A stretch of DNA of 64,000 bases from Marinobacterium sp. (GTDB lineage: Bacteria > Pseudomonadota > Gammaproteobacteria > Pseudomonadales > Balneatricaceae), in assembly GCA_030602245.1 (NCBI GenBank), contig JAUWAC010000008.1, positions 27,970 to 91,969 of the forward strand, in the 5' to 3' direction. This document shows, one piece after another, positions 7,155 through 15,908 of this stretch (positions are counted from its first letter, which is position 1; the number at the start of each line of letters is the position of its first letter). Under the pieces are notes generated by a model. The model was given only the letters and a program-made list of their open reading frames with translations. It had not been told where the DNA came from and did no database searches. Position numbers and translations under genes: made by a program.

Positions 7155-8978
7155 ATGATGAATAGAACCAGACTGCCTCTGTGTATCCTGCTGGCCACGC
7201 TACTCACCGCCTGTGCGATGCCGCCAGCCACGCCCACCGCAACCGACACCCGCCCCGGCGCAGAGCGCCTGCTGCAAGAAGCCGCCAACAAGCCGCCGAT
7301 CGAAGCGGCGCGCCTGCGCCTGAGGGCCGCCGAGCTGCTGCAGACCGAAGGCCGCAGCGATGAAGCCAATGCGATTCTGGACGCCATCGACACCCGACTG
7401 CTGCCACCGGCGCTGGCGTTCGATATCGCCCGCCTGCGCGCCTCCCGCGCACTGGAGCGCAGCGACAGCGATCGCGCGCTGCGCTATCTCGACCGCGCGC
7501 AGCTGCCGGCGATGCTGCCACCGACACAACAGGCGCAATTGAACGAACTGCGGGCGCAGGCCTACAACGAACAGTCTCAGCCGATTGCGGCGGCACGTGA
7601 ACTGATCGCCAGCACTACGCTGCTGACGGAGGGTCAGGAGCGCCAGCAGCTGCACGATCAGATCTGGGCCACACTCACCACCGTAACTGATGAGCAGCTG
7701 ACCCAGGCGCTGAGCGCCAACAACAGCTATTACGAACAGGGCTGGTTTGAACTGGCACAGGCCGTCCGGGCACCGACCAACCTGCTGGCCGCCGGCGGCG
7801 ACCTGACCGAATGGCGCACACTCTGGGGCAACCACCCGGCCTACACCCAACCGCCGTCCCAGCTCGCAGCACCGGACCGGGGTGAAACGCTTACCGCCCG
7901 CCGCATCGGCCTGCTGCTGCCGTTGAGCGGGCCGTTGGCCGAGCCCGCCCGCGCGATCAGCGAAGGCTTTTATGCGGCCCTCTACAGCGGCATCGGTCAC
8001 ACCCAGCAACCGGAAGTCATCAGTATCGACAGCCAGTCGATCAACACCCCGGACCAACTGTTCAGCCTCGCCACGCAGCAACAGCTGGACCTGATCGTCG
8101 GCCCGCTGTCACGGGATTACGTCGAGCGCCTGAGCCGGATTGCCAATCCGCCGCTGCCGGTACTGGCCCTGAACCAGGCAGCGATCGACAACCCCAGCCT
8201 GTATCAGCTCGACCTGGCATCAGAACAGGAAGCGGCGCTGGTCGCTCAGCGCGCCTGGGCCGACGGCCATCGCCGGGTTGCCCTGATCACACCCGACGCC
8301 GAATGGGGCCAGCGGCTGGCAGAGCTGTTCGGTCAGTATTTCATGGCGCAGGGCGGTGAGGTCGTGACCCATCTGGCGTATCGAATGGATGAGGACCTGT
8401 CCGGCCAGATCGCCGGCCTTCTGCTCACCGATCAGAGCCAGGCCCGTGCCCGCGAGGTTCGCCGCATCATCGGCCAGAGCGTCGAGTATGAAGAGCGTCC
8501 GCGCGACGATATCGACGCCATTCTGATGACGGCATTGCCGCAGGACGCGCGCCAGATCAAACCGATGCTGGCGTTCCACTTTGCCGGTGATCTGCCGGTC
8601 TACGCCACCTCACACCTGTACGAGGGCACCCCCGATCCTGTGCGCGACGTCGACCTCAACGGCATCCGCTTCCTCGACCTGCCCTGGGTACTCAAGCCCG
8701 CCAGCGCGACCCACCAGGCACTGGCGACAACCCGCGGCGACGTGAACAGCCGTTTTGGCCGCCTGTACGCACTGGGGATCGATGCGTACAGCCTCTACCC
8801 CTACCTGAGCCAGCTGGCGGCGACGCCCGGCGCCTTTATCGAAGGCGAAACCGGCACCCTGATGTTGAACCCGCAGGGACGCATCGTGCGCGAACTGCCA
8901 TGGGCCCGTTTTGAAAACGGCGTTCCGGTGACGCTGGAGGTCAACCACATCGGCCCACAGGAGGTGGGCGCCAACTGA
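7155..8978 (+). CDS. lpoA: LpoA (LppC/YraM), outer-membrane activator of PBP1A
   Basis: This 607-residue lipoprotein has signal peptide lipobox LLTAC with Cys20 if translation starts at the ATG at 7155; a GTG at 7143 is an alternative with no better ribosome-binding site. The N-terminal half is TPR-like helical. The C-terminal half, from about residue 245 (RRIGLLLPLSGPLAEPARAI), has the periplasmic-binding-protein type-1 fold that is characteristic of LpoA. In E. coli it crosses the periplasm and stimulates the transpeptidase activity of PBP1A. The following genes yraN, diaA and dolP are in the same order as in E. coli, and spacing (15 nt, then 32 nt) suggests one transcript. Confidence 0.93.
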   Translation: MMNRTRLPLCILLATLLTACAMPPATPTATDTRPGAERLLQEAANKPPIEAARLRLRAAELLQTEGRSDEANAILDAIDTRLLPPALAFDIARLRASRALERSDSDRALRYLDRAQLPAMLPPTQQAQLNELRAQAYNEQSQPIAAARELIASTTLLTEGQERQQLHDQIWATLTTVTDEQLTQALSANNSYYEQGWFELAQAVRAPTNLLAAGGDLTEWRTLWGNHPAYTQPPSQLAAPDRGETLTARRIGLLLPLSGPLAEPARAISEGFYAALYSGIGHTQQPEVISIDSQSINTPDQLFSLATQQQLDLIVGPLSRDYVERLSRIANPPLPVLALNQAAIDNPSLYQLDLASEQEAALVAQRAWADGHRRVALITPDAEWGQRLAELFGQYFMAQGGEVVTHLAYRMDEDLSGQIAGLLLTDQSQARAREVRRIIGQSVEYEERPRDDIDAILMTALPQDARQIKPMLAFHFAGDLPVYATSHLYEGTPDPVRDVDLNGIRFLDLPWVLKPASATHQALATTRGDVNSRFGRLYALGIDAYSLYPYLSQLAATPGAFIEGETGTLMLNPQGRIVRELPWARFENGVPVTLEVNHIGPQEVGAN

Positions 8979-8993
8979 AGATGGAGAGATGCG

Positions 8994-9353
8994 ATGGATC
9001 GCAAACAGATCGGCAGGGACGCCGAACAACACGCCGAGCAGTTTCTTAACCGCCACGGCCTGCGCACACTGTTGCGCAACGCGCACTGCCGCCTCGGAGA
9101 GATCGACCTGGTCATGCAGGATCGGGACACACTGGTCTTCGTCGAGGTACGACAGCGCCGCCACAGGCGCTATGGCGGTGCCGCCGAGTCCGTGGATTAC
9201 CATAAGCAGCGCAAGCTGATTCAGGCCGCCCGCTACCTGCTGGCCCGTTATCCACACTGGAGCACGTGGCCCTGCCGGTTCGACGTGATCGCCTTTGAAG
9301 CGGACTCGGCCCCGCAAGCCCCGTTATGGTATAAAGACGCCTTTCGTCTCTGA
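8994..9353 (+). CDS. yraN: YraN, UPF0102 family endonuclease-like protein
   Basis: This 119-residue small basic protein has the UPF0102 core: GRDAEQHAEQFLNRHG near the N-terminus, then GEIDLVMQD and VFVEVR, which make up the D-x(n)-ExK-like restriction-endonuclease-type active-site region. Canonical members have VEVK at the last motif; here it reads VEVR. It is preceded by GGAGAGATGCG before the ATG. YraN is conserved beside lpoA in many proteobacteria, but its biochemical function is not established. The call is by family and synteny. Confidence 0.9.
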   Translation: MDRKQIGRDAEQHAEQFLNRHGLRTLLRNAHCRLGEIDLVMQDRDTLVFVEVRQRRHRRYGGAAESVDYHKQRKLIQAARYLLARYPHWSTWPCRFDVIAFEADSAPQAPLWYKDAFRL

Positions 9354-9385
9354 ACTTTCGCTTCTGAACGCTGGATAGACCCTTA

Positions 9386-9973
9386 ATGGAACTCGAAGAC
9401 CGCATCGTCAGCCAGTTTCACAACTCGATGGAGATCAATGCGCAGACCATCGAGCACTACACCCCCCTGATCGCCGAGGCGGGTGAACTCCTGCTGCACT
9501 GTCTGGTCAACGAAAGCAAGATTCTCTGCGTGGGCAACGGCGGTGCCGGTGCCCTGAGCCAGCATTTCGCGGCCCTGTTGTTGAGCCGCTTCCGCCACGA
9601 GCGTCCCGGCCTTCCGGCGCTGGCGCTGAACGCGGACAGCGCGGCGATGAGCGCGATCAGCGAGGACAGCAGCTTCGCCGAAGTGTACGCCAAACAGATC
9701 CGCGCCCTGGGGCAGCCGGGCGACGTTCTGCTGGCGATCTCACCGGACGGACGCGGCGCCAGCATGGTGCAGGCGATTCAGGCGGCACATGATCGCGAAA
9801 TGCAGGTCATCGCACTGACCGGCGGCGACGGCGGCAACATGACCGCCCTGCTCGAGCGCGATGAGATCGAAATCTGCGTTCCCAGCGACGATGAAGCGCT
9901 GGTATATGATGCGCAGCTACTGGTTCTGCACTGCCTGTGCGACCTGATCGATTACCAACTGTTTGGAGCCTGA
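9386..9973 (+). CDS. diaA: DiaA-like SIS-domain protein (phosphoheptose isomerase family)
   Basis: This 195-residue protein carries one SIS domain, with the phosphosugar-binding stretch ILCVGNGGAGALSQHF near residue 47 and LLAISPDGRGASMVQAI near 117. It is homologous to GmhA, but its position between yraN and dolP is that of E. coli diaA, whose product is a tetrameric DnaA-binding protein that promotes timely replication initiation. Pseudomonas-type genomes often annotate it as gmhA. I prefer DiaA on synteny; a true sedoheptulose-7-phosphate isomerase cannot be excluded. The end of this gene contains the ribosome-binding site of dolP. Confidence 0.82.
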   Translation: MELEDRIVSQFHNSMEINAQTIEHYTPLIAEAGELLLHCLVNESKILCVGNGGAGALSQHFAALLLSRFRHERPGLPALALNADSAAMSAISEDSSFAEVYAKQIRALGQPGDVLLAISPDGRGASMVQAIQAAHDREMQVIALTGGDGGNMTALLERDEIEICVPSDDEALVYDAQLLVLHCLCDLIDYQLFGA

Positions 9974-9975
9974 AC

Positions 9976-10551
9976 GTGAAAAAAGCATCGCTTCCCCTTC
10001 TGCTTACACTGGGCATCACCCTGGTCAGCGGCTGTTCCACCGTGATCAGCACCGTGCGCGAAGAACCGATCCGCGAAAACCACGGACAGCGTACGCTGGG
10101 CAACTACGTCGAAGACGAGATGATCGAGACCAAAGTCCTGGTCAACCTCAGCAAGGGCTCAACTCCGCTGGCCGAATCCCATATCGGTGTCACCAGCTTT
10201 AACGGTCAGGTGCTGCTGACCGGCCAGGTCCCCAATGAAGCCGTCAAAAACGAGGCCCAGCAGATTACCGCGGCGACGCGGGAAGTCCGCAAAATACACA
10301 ATGAGCTGGAAATTGCCGGTCCGACGTCGACCATCGTCCGCACCAACGATGTATACCTGACCAGTCGCGTCAAACTGCAACTGCTCGCCGATAAAAGCGT
10401 CGCAGGCAGTCGTATCAAGGTGGTGACGGAAAATGGCGTGGTCTATCTGATGGGACTGATCTCACGCAGCGAGGCGGAAACCGCGGTCACGATCGTGCGC
10501 AGCGTTCCCGGCGTGCGCAAGATCGTGAAAGTGTTCGAGTATATCGACTGA
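9976..10551 (+). CDS. dolP: DolP (YraP), double-BON-domain outer-membrane lipoprotein
   Basis: This 191-residue lipoprotein starts with GTG at 9976, preceded by GGAG with 7-nt spacing that overlaps the diaA stop. The signal peptide ends LVSGC with Cys20. Two BON domains follow (about 45-115 and 122-190), seen as GVTSFNGQVLLTGQV and KVVTENGVVYLMGLI, each with the conserved Gly that typifies BON. E. coli DolP localises to the division site and supports outer-membrane integrity and BamA function. The gap of two nt to diaA supports co-transcription with the lpoA-yraN-diaA group. Confidence 0.94.
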   Translation: MKKASLPLLLTLGITLVSGCSTVISTVREEPIRENHGQRTLGNYVEDEMIETKVLVNLSKGSTPLAESHIGVTSFNGQVLLTGQVPNEAVKNEAQQITAATREVRKIHNELEIAGPTSTIVRTNDVYLTSRVKLQLLADKSVAGSRIKVVTENGVVYLMGLISRSEAETAVTIVRSVPGVRKIVKVFEYID

Positions 10552-10558
10552 TCGGCCG

Positions 10559-10975
10559 TTACTTCACGACCTTCAGTGACGGTCGACGCCCGCCGGGGCT
10601 CGGCTCCGGCGGCTGCGGCTCCGGGTCGGGCGCTGCGGTGCTCTCCAACAGCTCCGCCCCCGGCTCCATGCCGAACCCCATACCCATACCATTTTCCCGC
10701 GCATAGATCGCGAGTACCGCCGCCATGGGTACGTAGACATTCATCGGCACGCCGCCAAAACGGGCATTGAAACTGACGCCCCTGTCATCCATCAACAACC
10801 CCTGCACCGCACCGGGTGCGATATTCAGGGTGATCTGACCGTCCTGGACGTACTGCGGCGGCACATCCACGCCGCTGACGGTAGCATCCACCACCAGATG
10901 CGCCGTCAGACCATTATCGTTCAACCACTCGTACAGCCCTCGCAACAGGTAGGGCCGACTCGGTGTCACAGACAT
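10559..10975 (-). CDS. sspB: SspB, ClpXP specificity-enhancing adaptor
   Basis: This 138-residue adaptor delivers ssrA-tagged proteins to ClpXP. The folded domain (residues about 1-105) has RPYLLRGLYEWLNDNG, DGQITLNIAPGAV and VSFNARFGG, close to E. coli SspB. An acidic/proline-rich linker follows, and the C-terminus RRPSLKVVK matches the ClpX-tethering XB motif (RGGRPxLRVVK). The ATG at 10975 follows AGGAGA with a spacing of seven; the in-frame GTG at 11017 adds a segment not found in the family. It is separated from sspA by 268 nt that include a terminator, so it probably has its own promoter. Its 3' end faces dolP 7 nt away. Confidence 0.95.
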   Translation of the reverse strand: MSVTPSRPYLLRGLYEWLNDNGLTAHLVVDATVSGVDVPPQYVQDGQITLNIAPGAVQGLLMDDRGVSFNARFGGVPMNVYVPMAAVLAIYARENGMGMGFGMEPGAELLESTAAPDPEPQPPEPSPGGRRPSLKVVK

Positions 10976-11166
10976 CTTCGTCTCCTGATTTTTCCAGCTG
11001 TTGCTGACGTGCAGCACTCGCCCCCCTTACCCGCAGGAGACGCTGACAGCGCTGCACTCCAACACGTCCGCTTTCACATTTTACCCACAGGGCACCCGAC
11101 GCGCGCGCCCCGGCTCGAGCCGTTCTGCATCACACGCCGAACCGACGGTCGTGGGGTAACGAATGT

Positions 11167-11200
11167 AAAAAAGGGATGAAGCAGTACTCCATCCCTCTTT
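11167..11200 (-). terminator. Rho-independent terminator after sspA
   Basis: The minus strand reads AGGGATG, an 11-nt loop, CATCCCT, then six T. It lies 44 nt after the sspA stop and would uncouple sspA from sspB. Confidence 0.85.
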
Positions 11201-11243
11201 TCTGTTATGACGCCAACGTCAATGCGTTGCGGCGATGGCGACC

Positions 11244-11876
11244 TCAGTCGCGCATTTCACGCTCGGCATCGGACAGGCTGGCCTGGAACGATTCACGCTC
11301 GAACAGACGCTTCATGTAGCGGATCAGCGGCTTGCACTGCGCCTCCGGCAGTTCGATCCCCATCACCGGCAGACGCCACAGCAGCGGCGCGATGCAGCAA
11401 TCGACGAGGCTGAACTCCTCGCTCATGAAAAACGGCTTCTCCGCGAAGATCGGCGATACGGCAATCAGGCCGTCACGCAGCTCTTTGCGCGCCTGCTCGA
11501 TTTCGGCCGGTTTTGCCTGACCAGCCAGAATCAGATCGGCAAGGCGACACCAGTCACGCTCAATACGATGGATGAACAGACGACTTTCGGCACGCGCAAC
11601 CGGGTATACCGGCAGCAGCGGTGGGTGCGGGAAACGCTCGTCCAGATACTCCATCATCACGTTGGGTTCATACAGCACCAGCTCCCGATCCAGCAGGGTC
11701 GGCAGGCTGTTATATGGATTCAGCGCCGCTACATCTTCTGGCAGCTCGCCTTCCTTGCAGTCGACGATGTCAACCGCCACACCCTTCTCGGCCAGAACGA
11801 TGCGCACTCGATGGCTGTAATGATCGTCACCACTCGAGTAGAAGGTCATGGAAGAACGCTTGGCCACTACGCCCAT
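11244..11876 (-). CDS. sspA: SspA, stringent starvation protein A (RNA polymerase-associated)
   Basis: This 210-residue protein has a GST-like fold: an N-terminal thioredoxin domain (about 9-85, with [12 protein letters not shown] and [13 protein letters not shown]) and an all-helical C-terminal domain (about 90-205). SspA lacks glutathione-transferase activity; it binds RNA polymerase holoenzyme and takes part in the stationary-phase and acid-stress response. The petABC-sspA-sspB order on one strand is common in Gammaproteobacteria. It sits 95 nt downstream of petC, behind that operon's terminator. Confidence 0.93.
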   Translation of the reverse strand: MGVVAKRSSMTFYSSGDDHYSHRVRIVLAEKGVAVDIVDCKEGELPEDVAALNPYNSLPTLLDRELVLYEPNVMMEYLDERFPHPPLLPVYPVARAESRLFIHRIERDWCRLADLILAGQAKPAEIEQARKELRDGLIAVSPIFAEKPFFMSEEFSLVDCCIAPLLWRLPVMGIELPEAQCKPLIRYMKRLFERESFQASLSDAEREMRD

Positions 11877-11911
11877 CTAATAGTCCCCATCAATTTAACG
11901 GAATGCTGAAA

Positions 11912-11946
11912 CAAAAAATCTACGCGGCCCCGGGGACCGCGTAGTT
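11912..11946 (-). terminator. Terminator of the petABC operon
   Basis: The minus strand reads CTACGCGG, a 9-nt loop, CCGCGTAG, then ATTTTTTG. It lies 25 nt after the petC stop and before sspA. Confidence 0.9.
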
Positions 11947-11971
11947 TTGTGGTTCACGAACGCCTGCGCAC

Positions 11972-12745
11972 TCAGTGAACGTCTTTCCAGTACTCTTTCT
12001 TCAGCGCGTATGCGAATACGAACAGGATCGCCAGGAAGATCAGTACATAGGTGCCGATCTTACCAGAGACCATCGCTGACGGCTCACCCATGTAAGCCAT
12101 GAAGTTGACCAGATCGTAGACGTACTGGTCGAACTCTTCTTCAGTCATGCTGCCGGTTTCCGGCTCAACGCTGAAGCAGCCGCCGATGCGCTCACCGGTC
12201 AGCGGATCAACCTTGGTTTCATGACCGGCGTGCAGCTCTTCCGGCGTACAGTGGTTGATCACGGTACCCTGCAGATCTTCCAGCACGTTCGGCATGCCGA
12301 CATCCGGGAATACCACGTTGTTGACGCCCCACGGACGCGCTTCGTCCTTGTAGAAGCTGCGCAGGTAGGTGTAGACCCAGTCCGGACCACGCAGACGGGA
12401 TTCCAGCGTCAGATCCGGCGGCGGGTTACCGAACCAGTTAGTGGCATCTTCCTTCGCCATGGCGATGGTCATCTGCTCACCGATCTTCTTGTCGTTATCG
12501 AAGATCAGATACTCCTCGACCAGATCAGCCGGGATTTCCAGATCGGTCGCGGCGCGCTCAAAGCGCTGGAACTGAGCAGAGTGACAGCCCATGCAGCGGT
12601 TGACGAAAGCCGCCATACCACGCTGCAGAGACGCCTTGTCGGTCAGATCGATGTCGATCGAATCCAGCGGCACAGCGGCGCCGCCGGCAGCGCTGGCGGT
12701 CATGGGCGCCAGCACCATCATCAGAGCAATCAGATACTTTTTCAT
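11972..12745 (-). CDS. petC: Cytochrome c1 of the bc1 complex
   Basis: This 257-residue c-type cytochrome passes electrons from the Rieske protein to soluble cytochrome c. A Sec signal peptide (cleavage after TASA, residue 19) precedes the mature protein; the haem-binding motif is C51-M-G-C54-H55 and the distal Met is in the DVGMPN segment. A single C-terminal membrane anchor spans about 227-248, followed by a KKEYWKD tail. The start ATG overlaps the petB stop as TAATG, so translation is coupled. This is the standalone bacterial form, not the petBC fusion of some proteobacteria. Confidence 0.97.
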   Translation of the reverse strand: MKKYLIALMMVLAPMTASAAGGAAVPLDSIDIDLTDKASLQRGMAAFVNRCMGCHSAQFQRFERAATDLEIPADLVEEYLIFDNDKKIGEQMTIAMAKEDATNWFGNPPPDLTLESRLRGPDWVYTYLRSFYKDEARPWGVNNVVFPDVGMPNVLEDLQGTVINHCTPEELHAGHETKVDPLTGERIGGCFSVEPETGSMTEEEFDQYVYDLVNFMAYMGEPSAMVSGKIGTYVLIFLAILFVFAYALKKEYWKDVH

Positions 12746-14001
12746 TATCCTGTAACCCTCTCCGGAACCGGTTTAGTGCTTTCCATCCTGGTGTAGAAGG
12801 GCATCAGAATGAAGTAGGCGAAATACAGCACCGTACAGATCTGAGCCACGATGGTACGACCCGGAGTTGAGGGCAGCGCGCCCAGTACACCCAGAATCAC
12901 GAAGCTTACGGCGAAGATCAGCAGCCACAGCTTGCTCAGCCAACCCTTGTAGCGGATCGACTTGACCGGGCTACGGTCGAGCCAGGGCAGCACGAACAGA
13001 ATCGCAATCGCCGCACCCATCACCACGACGCCCCAGAACTTGGCGTCAAGGCCGAACAGCGGGAAGGTTACGGCACGCAGCATCGCGTAGAACGGTGTGA
13101 AGTACCAGACCGGAGCGATGTATGCAGGCGTCTTCAGCGGGTTAGCCGGTTCGAAGTTGGGCTTCTCGATGAAGTAGCCACCCCCTTCCGGGAACCAGAA
13201 GACGACGATACAGAATACGAACAGGAACACGACGACACCGACGATATCTTTCACGGTGTAGTACGGGTGGAACGGAATACCGTCCAGCGGCACGCCGTTT
13301 TCGTCCTTGTTCTTCTTGATCTCGATACCGTCCGGGTTGTTGGAGCCCACTTCGTGCAGCGCGATGATGTGCAGCACAACCAGCGCCAGCAGCACGATCG
13401 GCAGCGCGATAACATGCAGCGCGAAGAAGCGGTTCAGCGTAATGCCGGAGATCAGGTAGTCACCACGAATCCACTGCTGCAGGTCCGGACCGATAACCGG
13501 GATCGCACCGAACAGGGAAACGATAACCTGAGCGCCCCAGTATGACATCTGACCCCACGGCAGCAGGTAGCCCATGAAGGCTTCCGCCATCAGCGCCAGG
13601 TAGATGGTCATACCGAAGATCCACACCAGCTCGCGCGGGTTACGGTAAGAACCGTACATCATGCCGCGGAACATGTGCAGATAGACAACAACGAAGAACG
13701 CGGAGGCACCGGTAGAGTGCAGATAGCGCAGAATCCAGCCGTACTCGACATCACGCATGATGTACTCGACGGAAGCGAAAGCGCCTTCAGCGGTCGGCGT
13801 ATAGCTCATGGTCAGCCAGATACCGGTCAGGATCTGGTTAACCAGCACCAGCAGTGCCAGAGAGCCGAAGAAATACCAGAAGTTGAAGTTCTTCGGAGCG
13901 TAATACTTGGAGAGATGATCTTCCCACATCGCCGTGGCGGGGAAGCGGTCGTCGATCCAGCCCATCAGGCCCGGATTTCCTTTATTGCGGTTGCCAGCCA
14001 T
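12745..14001 (-). CDS. petB: Cytochrome b of the bc1 complex
   Basis: This is a 418-residue polytopic membrane protein with the full eight-helix cytochrome b layout. Haem-ligand histidines lie in VVVYLHMFRGMMYG (helix B) and in RFFALHVIALPIVLLALVVLH (helix D). The quinol-oxidation motif PEW is not in its usual form; the stretch here is PVWYFTPFYAMLRAV, the PxWY variant seen in many proteobacterial cytochromes b. It transfers electrons between the two quinone sites of complex III. It is coupled by one-nt TAATG overlaps to petA upstream and petC downstream. Confidence 0.97.
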   Translation of the reverse strand: MAGNRNKGNPGLMGWIDDRFPATAMWEDHLSKYYAPKNFNFWYFFGSLALLVLVNQILTGIWLTMSYTPTAEGAFASVEYIMRDVEYGWILRYLHSTGASAFFVVVYLHMFRGMMYGSYRNPRELVWIFGMTIYLALMAEAFMGYLLPWGQMSYWGAQVIVSLFGAIPVIGPDLQQWIRGDYLISGITLNRFFALHVIALPIVLLALVVLHIIALHEVGSNNPDGIEIKKNKDENGVPLDGIPFHPYYTVKDIVGVVVFLFVFCIVVFWFPEGGGYFIEKPNFEPANPLKTPAYIAPVWYFTPFYAMLRAVTFPLFGLDAKFWGVVVMGAAIAILFVLPWLDRSPVKSIRYKGWLSKLWLLIFAVSFVILGVLGALPSTPGRTIVAQICTVLYFAYFILMPFYTRMESTKPVPERVTG

Positions 14002-14597
14002 TACACTGCCTCCTGATCGACACCGATAACCAGCGTGTTATCGTCTTCGTATGAGTGCGGCGGGATCACCAGGTTGGTCGGTGCCGGTACGCCCTTGTAT
14101 ACACGACCGGAGAGATCGAACTTGGAGCCGTGACAGGGACAGAAGAAGCCACCCAGCCAATCCGGACCCAGGTCTTCCGGCGCCACTTCCGGCCGGTAGG
14201 TCGGTGAGCAGCCCAGGTGGGTACAGATACCAACCATCACCATGATTTCCGGGCGCAGCGCACGAACCGGTGTATTCGGCACGTAATCCGGCTGCTGCGG
14301 TTTTTCCGAGAGCGGGTCCGCCAGGCGATCGTTCAGCTTCTCCAGATTTTCCAGCGCCTCTTCGCTGCGACGCACAATCCAGACCGGCTTGCCGCGCCAC
14401 TCAACGATCATCTGCTGGCCAACTTCAAGCTTGCTGATATCCGCCGTTGCGGGCGCGCCAGCGGCTTTCGCCTTGGCACTCGGATTCCAGGAAGCCACGA
14501 ACGGGACAGCAGCTCCCACGGCACCCACTGCACCTACGGCAGAGGTGGCACCGATCAGAAGCCGGCGCCGACCCTTGTTCACGCCGTCATTGCTCAT
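14001..14597 (-). CDS. petA: Rieske iron-sulfur subunit of the bc1 complex
   Basis: This 198-residue protein carries the 2Fe-2S cluster that oxidises ubiquinol. The N-terminus has a twin-arginine signal-anchor (KGRRRLLIGATSAVGAVGAVG) and the cluster is held by CTHLGC and CPCHGSKFD. I prefer the ATG at 14597, which has GGGGAG at 9-nt spacing; the ATG at 14606 would add three residues but the same Shine-Dalgarno touches its start codon. The gene is first in the petABC operon, and its stop overlaps the petB start (TAATG). Confidence 0.96.
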   Translation of the reverse strand: MSNDGVNKGRRRLLIGATSAVGAVGAVGAAVPFVASWNPSAKAKAAGAPATADISKLEVGQQMIVEWRGKPVWIVRRSEEALENLEKLNDRLADPLSEKPQQPDYVPNTPVRALRPEIMVMVGICTHLGCSPTYRPEVAPEDLGPDWLGGFFCPCHGSKFDLSGRVYKGVPAPTNLVIPPHSYEDDNTLVIGVDQEAV

Positions 14598-14704
14598 TAA
14601 CTTCATCTCCCCTCAATCGACGAGCCGCTTTCGCACACACACAAAAGACAGGCCGCCTTTTCAGTCATGAAAACCACGAAAACCGGATTTTTCAAATGGC
14701 GGAA

Positions 14705-14733
14705 ATCTTAAAGAAATTACCCTATGGATACAA
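14705..14733 (-). promoter_or_regulatory. Candidate petABC promoter
   Basis: The minus strand reads TTGTAT (14728-14733), 17 nt spacer, TAAGAT (14705-14710), within the only AT-rich stretch upstream of petA. Match to consensus is modest. It would leave a leader of about 100 nt. The remaining sequence between petA and the terminator at 14790 shows nothing else. Confidence 0.35.
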
Positions 14734-14789
14734 GGTAAAATGGTCCGCTTCGACCAATTAACGACCCTGTAAAATTCGGATTTTCGGAC

Positions 14790-14826
14790 AAAAAAAACCC
14801 GCAACCATAAGGCCACGGGTTTTTTT
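14790..14826 (-). terminator. Terminator of rplM-rpsI, probably bidirectional
   Basis: The minus strand has a run of A, the stem ACCCGTGGCC with a TTAT loop and GGTTGCGGGT, then eight T. It is placed 37 nt after the rpsI stop. A-tract and T-tract flank both sides, so it could work in either direction. Confidence 0.9.
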
Positions 14827-14862
14827 CGTACAGCCGTTTGCGGCCCAGGACCGCAACGCTGA

Positions 14863-15255
14863 TTAACGCTTGGAGAACTGCGGACGCTTGCGCGCTTTGC
14901 GCAGACCGACCTTCTTACGCTCAACAGCACGGGCGTCACGAGTGACGTAGCCAGCCTGACGCAGCGTCGGACGCAAAGTCTCGTCGTACTCCATCAGTGC
15001 ACGGGTGATGCCGTGACGGATCGCACCGGCCTGACCGAAACCGCCACCACCGGCGACAGTAACGTATACGTCAAACTTTTCCTTGGTCTCGGTGAGTTCC
15101 AGCGGCTGCATGACGATCATGCGCGCAGTTTCACGACCAAAGTAATCTTCCAAGGTGCGCTGGTTGATGGTGATTTTGCCAGTACCCGGGCGCAGGAAGA
15201 CGCGCGCGGTAGACGTTTTACGACGGCCAGTGCCGTAATACTGAGTAGTAGCCAT
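14863..15255 (-). CDS. rpsI: Ribosomal protein S9
   Basis: This 130-residue protein of the small subunit has a long basic C-terminal tail ending KRPQFSKR, which reaches the decoding-site tRNA. The conserved [15 protein letters not shown] start and [14 protein letters not shown] core are present, and length equals E. coli S9. It follows rplM by 14 nt, forming the usual two-gene operon that ends at the terminator near 14800. Confidence 0.98.
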   Translation of the reverse strand: MATTQYYGTGRRKTSTARVFLRPGTGKITINQRTLEDYFGRETARMIVMQPLELTETKEKFDVYVTVAGGGGFGQAGAIRHGITRALMEYDETLRPTLRQAGYVTRDARAVERKKVGLRKARKRPQFSKR

Positions 15256-15269
15256 TATTCGCCTTCCCC

Positions 15270-15701
15270 TTAGATATTCAGTTCTTTAGGCTGCTGTGCC
15301 TGGTGCGGGTGTTCAGCACCGGCGTACACTTTCAGCTTGGTGTACATAGCACGACCGAGCGGGCCTTTCGGCAGCATGCCCTTAACGGCAAGCTCGATAG
15401 TACGCTCAGGGAAGGTCTGTACCATCTTGTTGAAGTTGGCTTCCTTCAGGCCACCCGGGAACCCGGAGTGACGGTAGTACATCTTGTCGTTACGCTTGTT
15501 GCCGGTCACATTGACCTTCTCAGCGTTGATAACAACGATGTAGTCGCCGGTATCAACGTGCGGAGTGTATTCCGGCTTGTGCTTGCCACGCAGACGACGT
15601 GCGATTTCAGTCGCCAGACGACCCAGAGTTTTACCCTCGGCGTCAACAACATACCAGTCGCGTTTTACTTCGGCTGGCTTAGCGCTAACAGTTGTGCTCA
15701 T
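15270..15701 (-). CDS. rplM: Ribosomal protein L13
   Basis: This 143-residue large-subunit protein assembles early on 23S rRNA. The motifs [30 protein letters not shown] and [18 protein letters not shown] are diagnostic. A short N-terminal extension ([14 protein letters not shown]) compares with MKTFTAKPETVKR in E. coli. In E. coli L13 represses its own rplM-rpsI operon by binding the leader RNA. The leader here (15702-15800) was not resolved into a clear promoter or structure. Confidence 0.98.
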   Translation of the reverse strand: MSTTVSAKPAEVKRDWYVVDAEGKTLGRLATEIARRLRGKHKPEYTPHVDTGDYIVVINAEKVNVTGNKRNDKMYYRHSGFPGGLKEANFNKMVQTFPERTIELAVKGMLPKGPLGRAMYTKLKVYAGAEHPHQAQQPKELNI

Positions 15702-15908
15702 TGTATCTATACCTTGAACTTTAAGTCTCGAATCCGGGCACAGCCCGATTTCCGACTTACCTTATAGTTATTGGTTGCCACCGACCCGAAAGCCTGCAAC
15801 AACGTACACTATCCCCTGCCCCTTGCAGAGGAGCGCGAATTATAGACAAGCGCACCGGTGAAATCCAGTGCCTGAACGCTCCAGAATGCCCCCTCGCGTT
15901 CAACAGCA

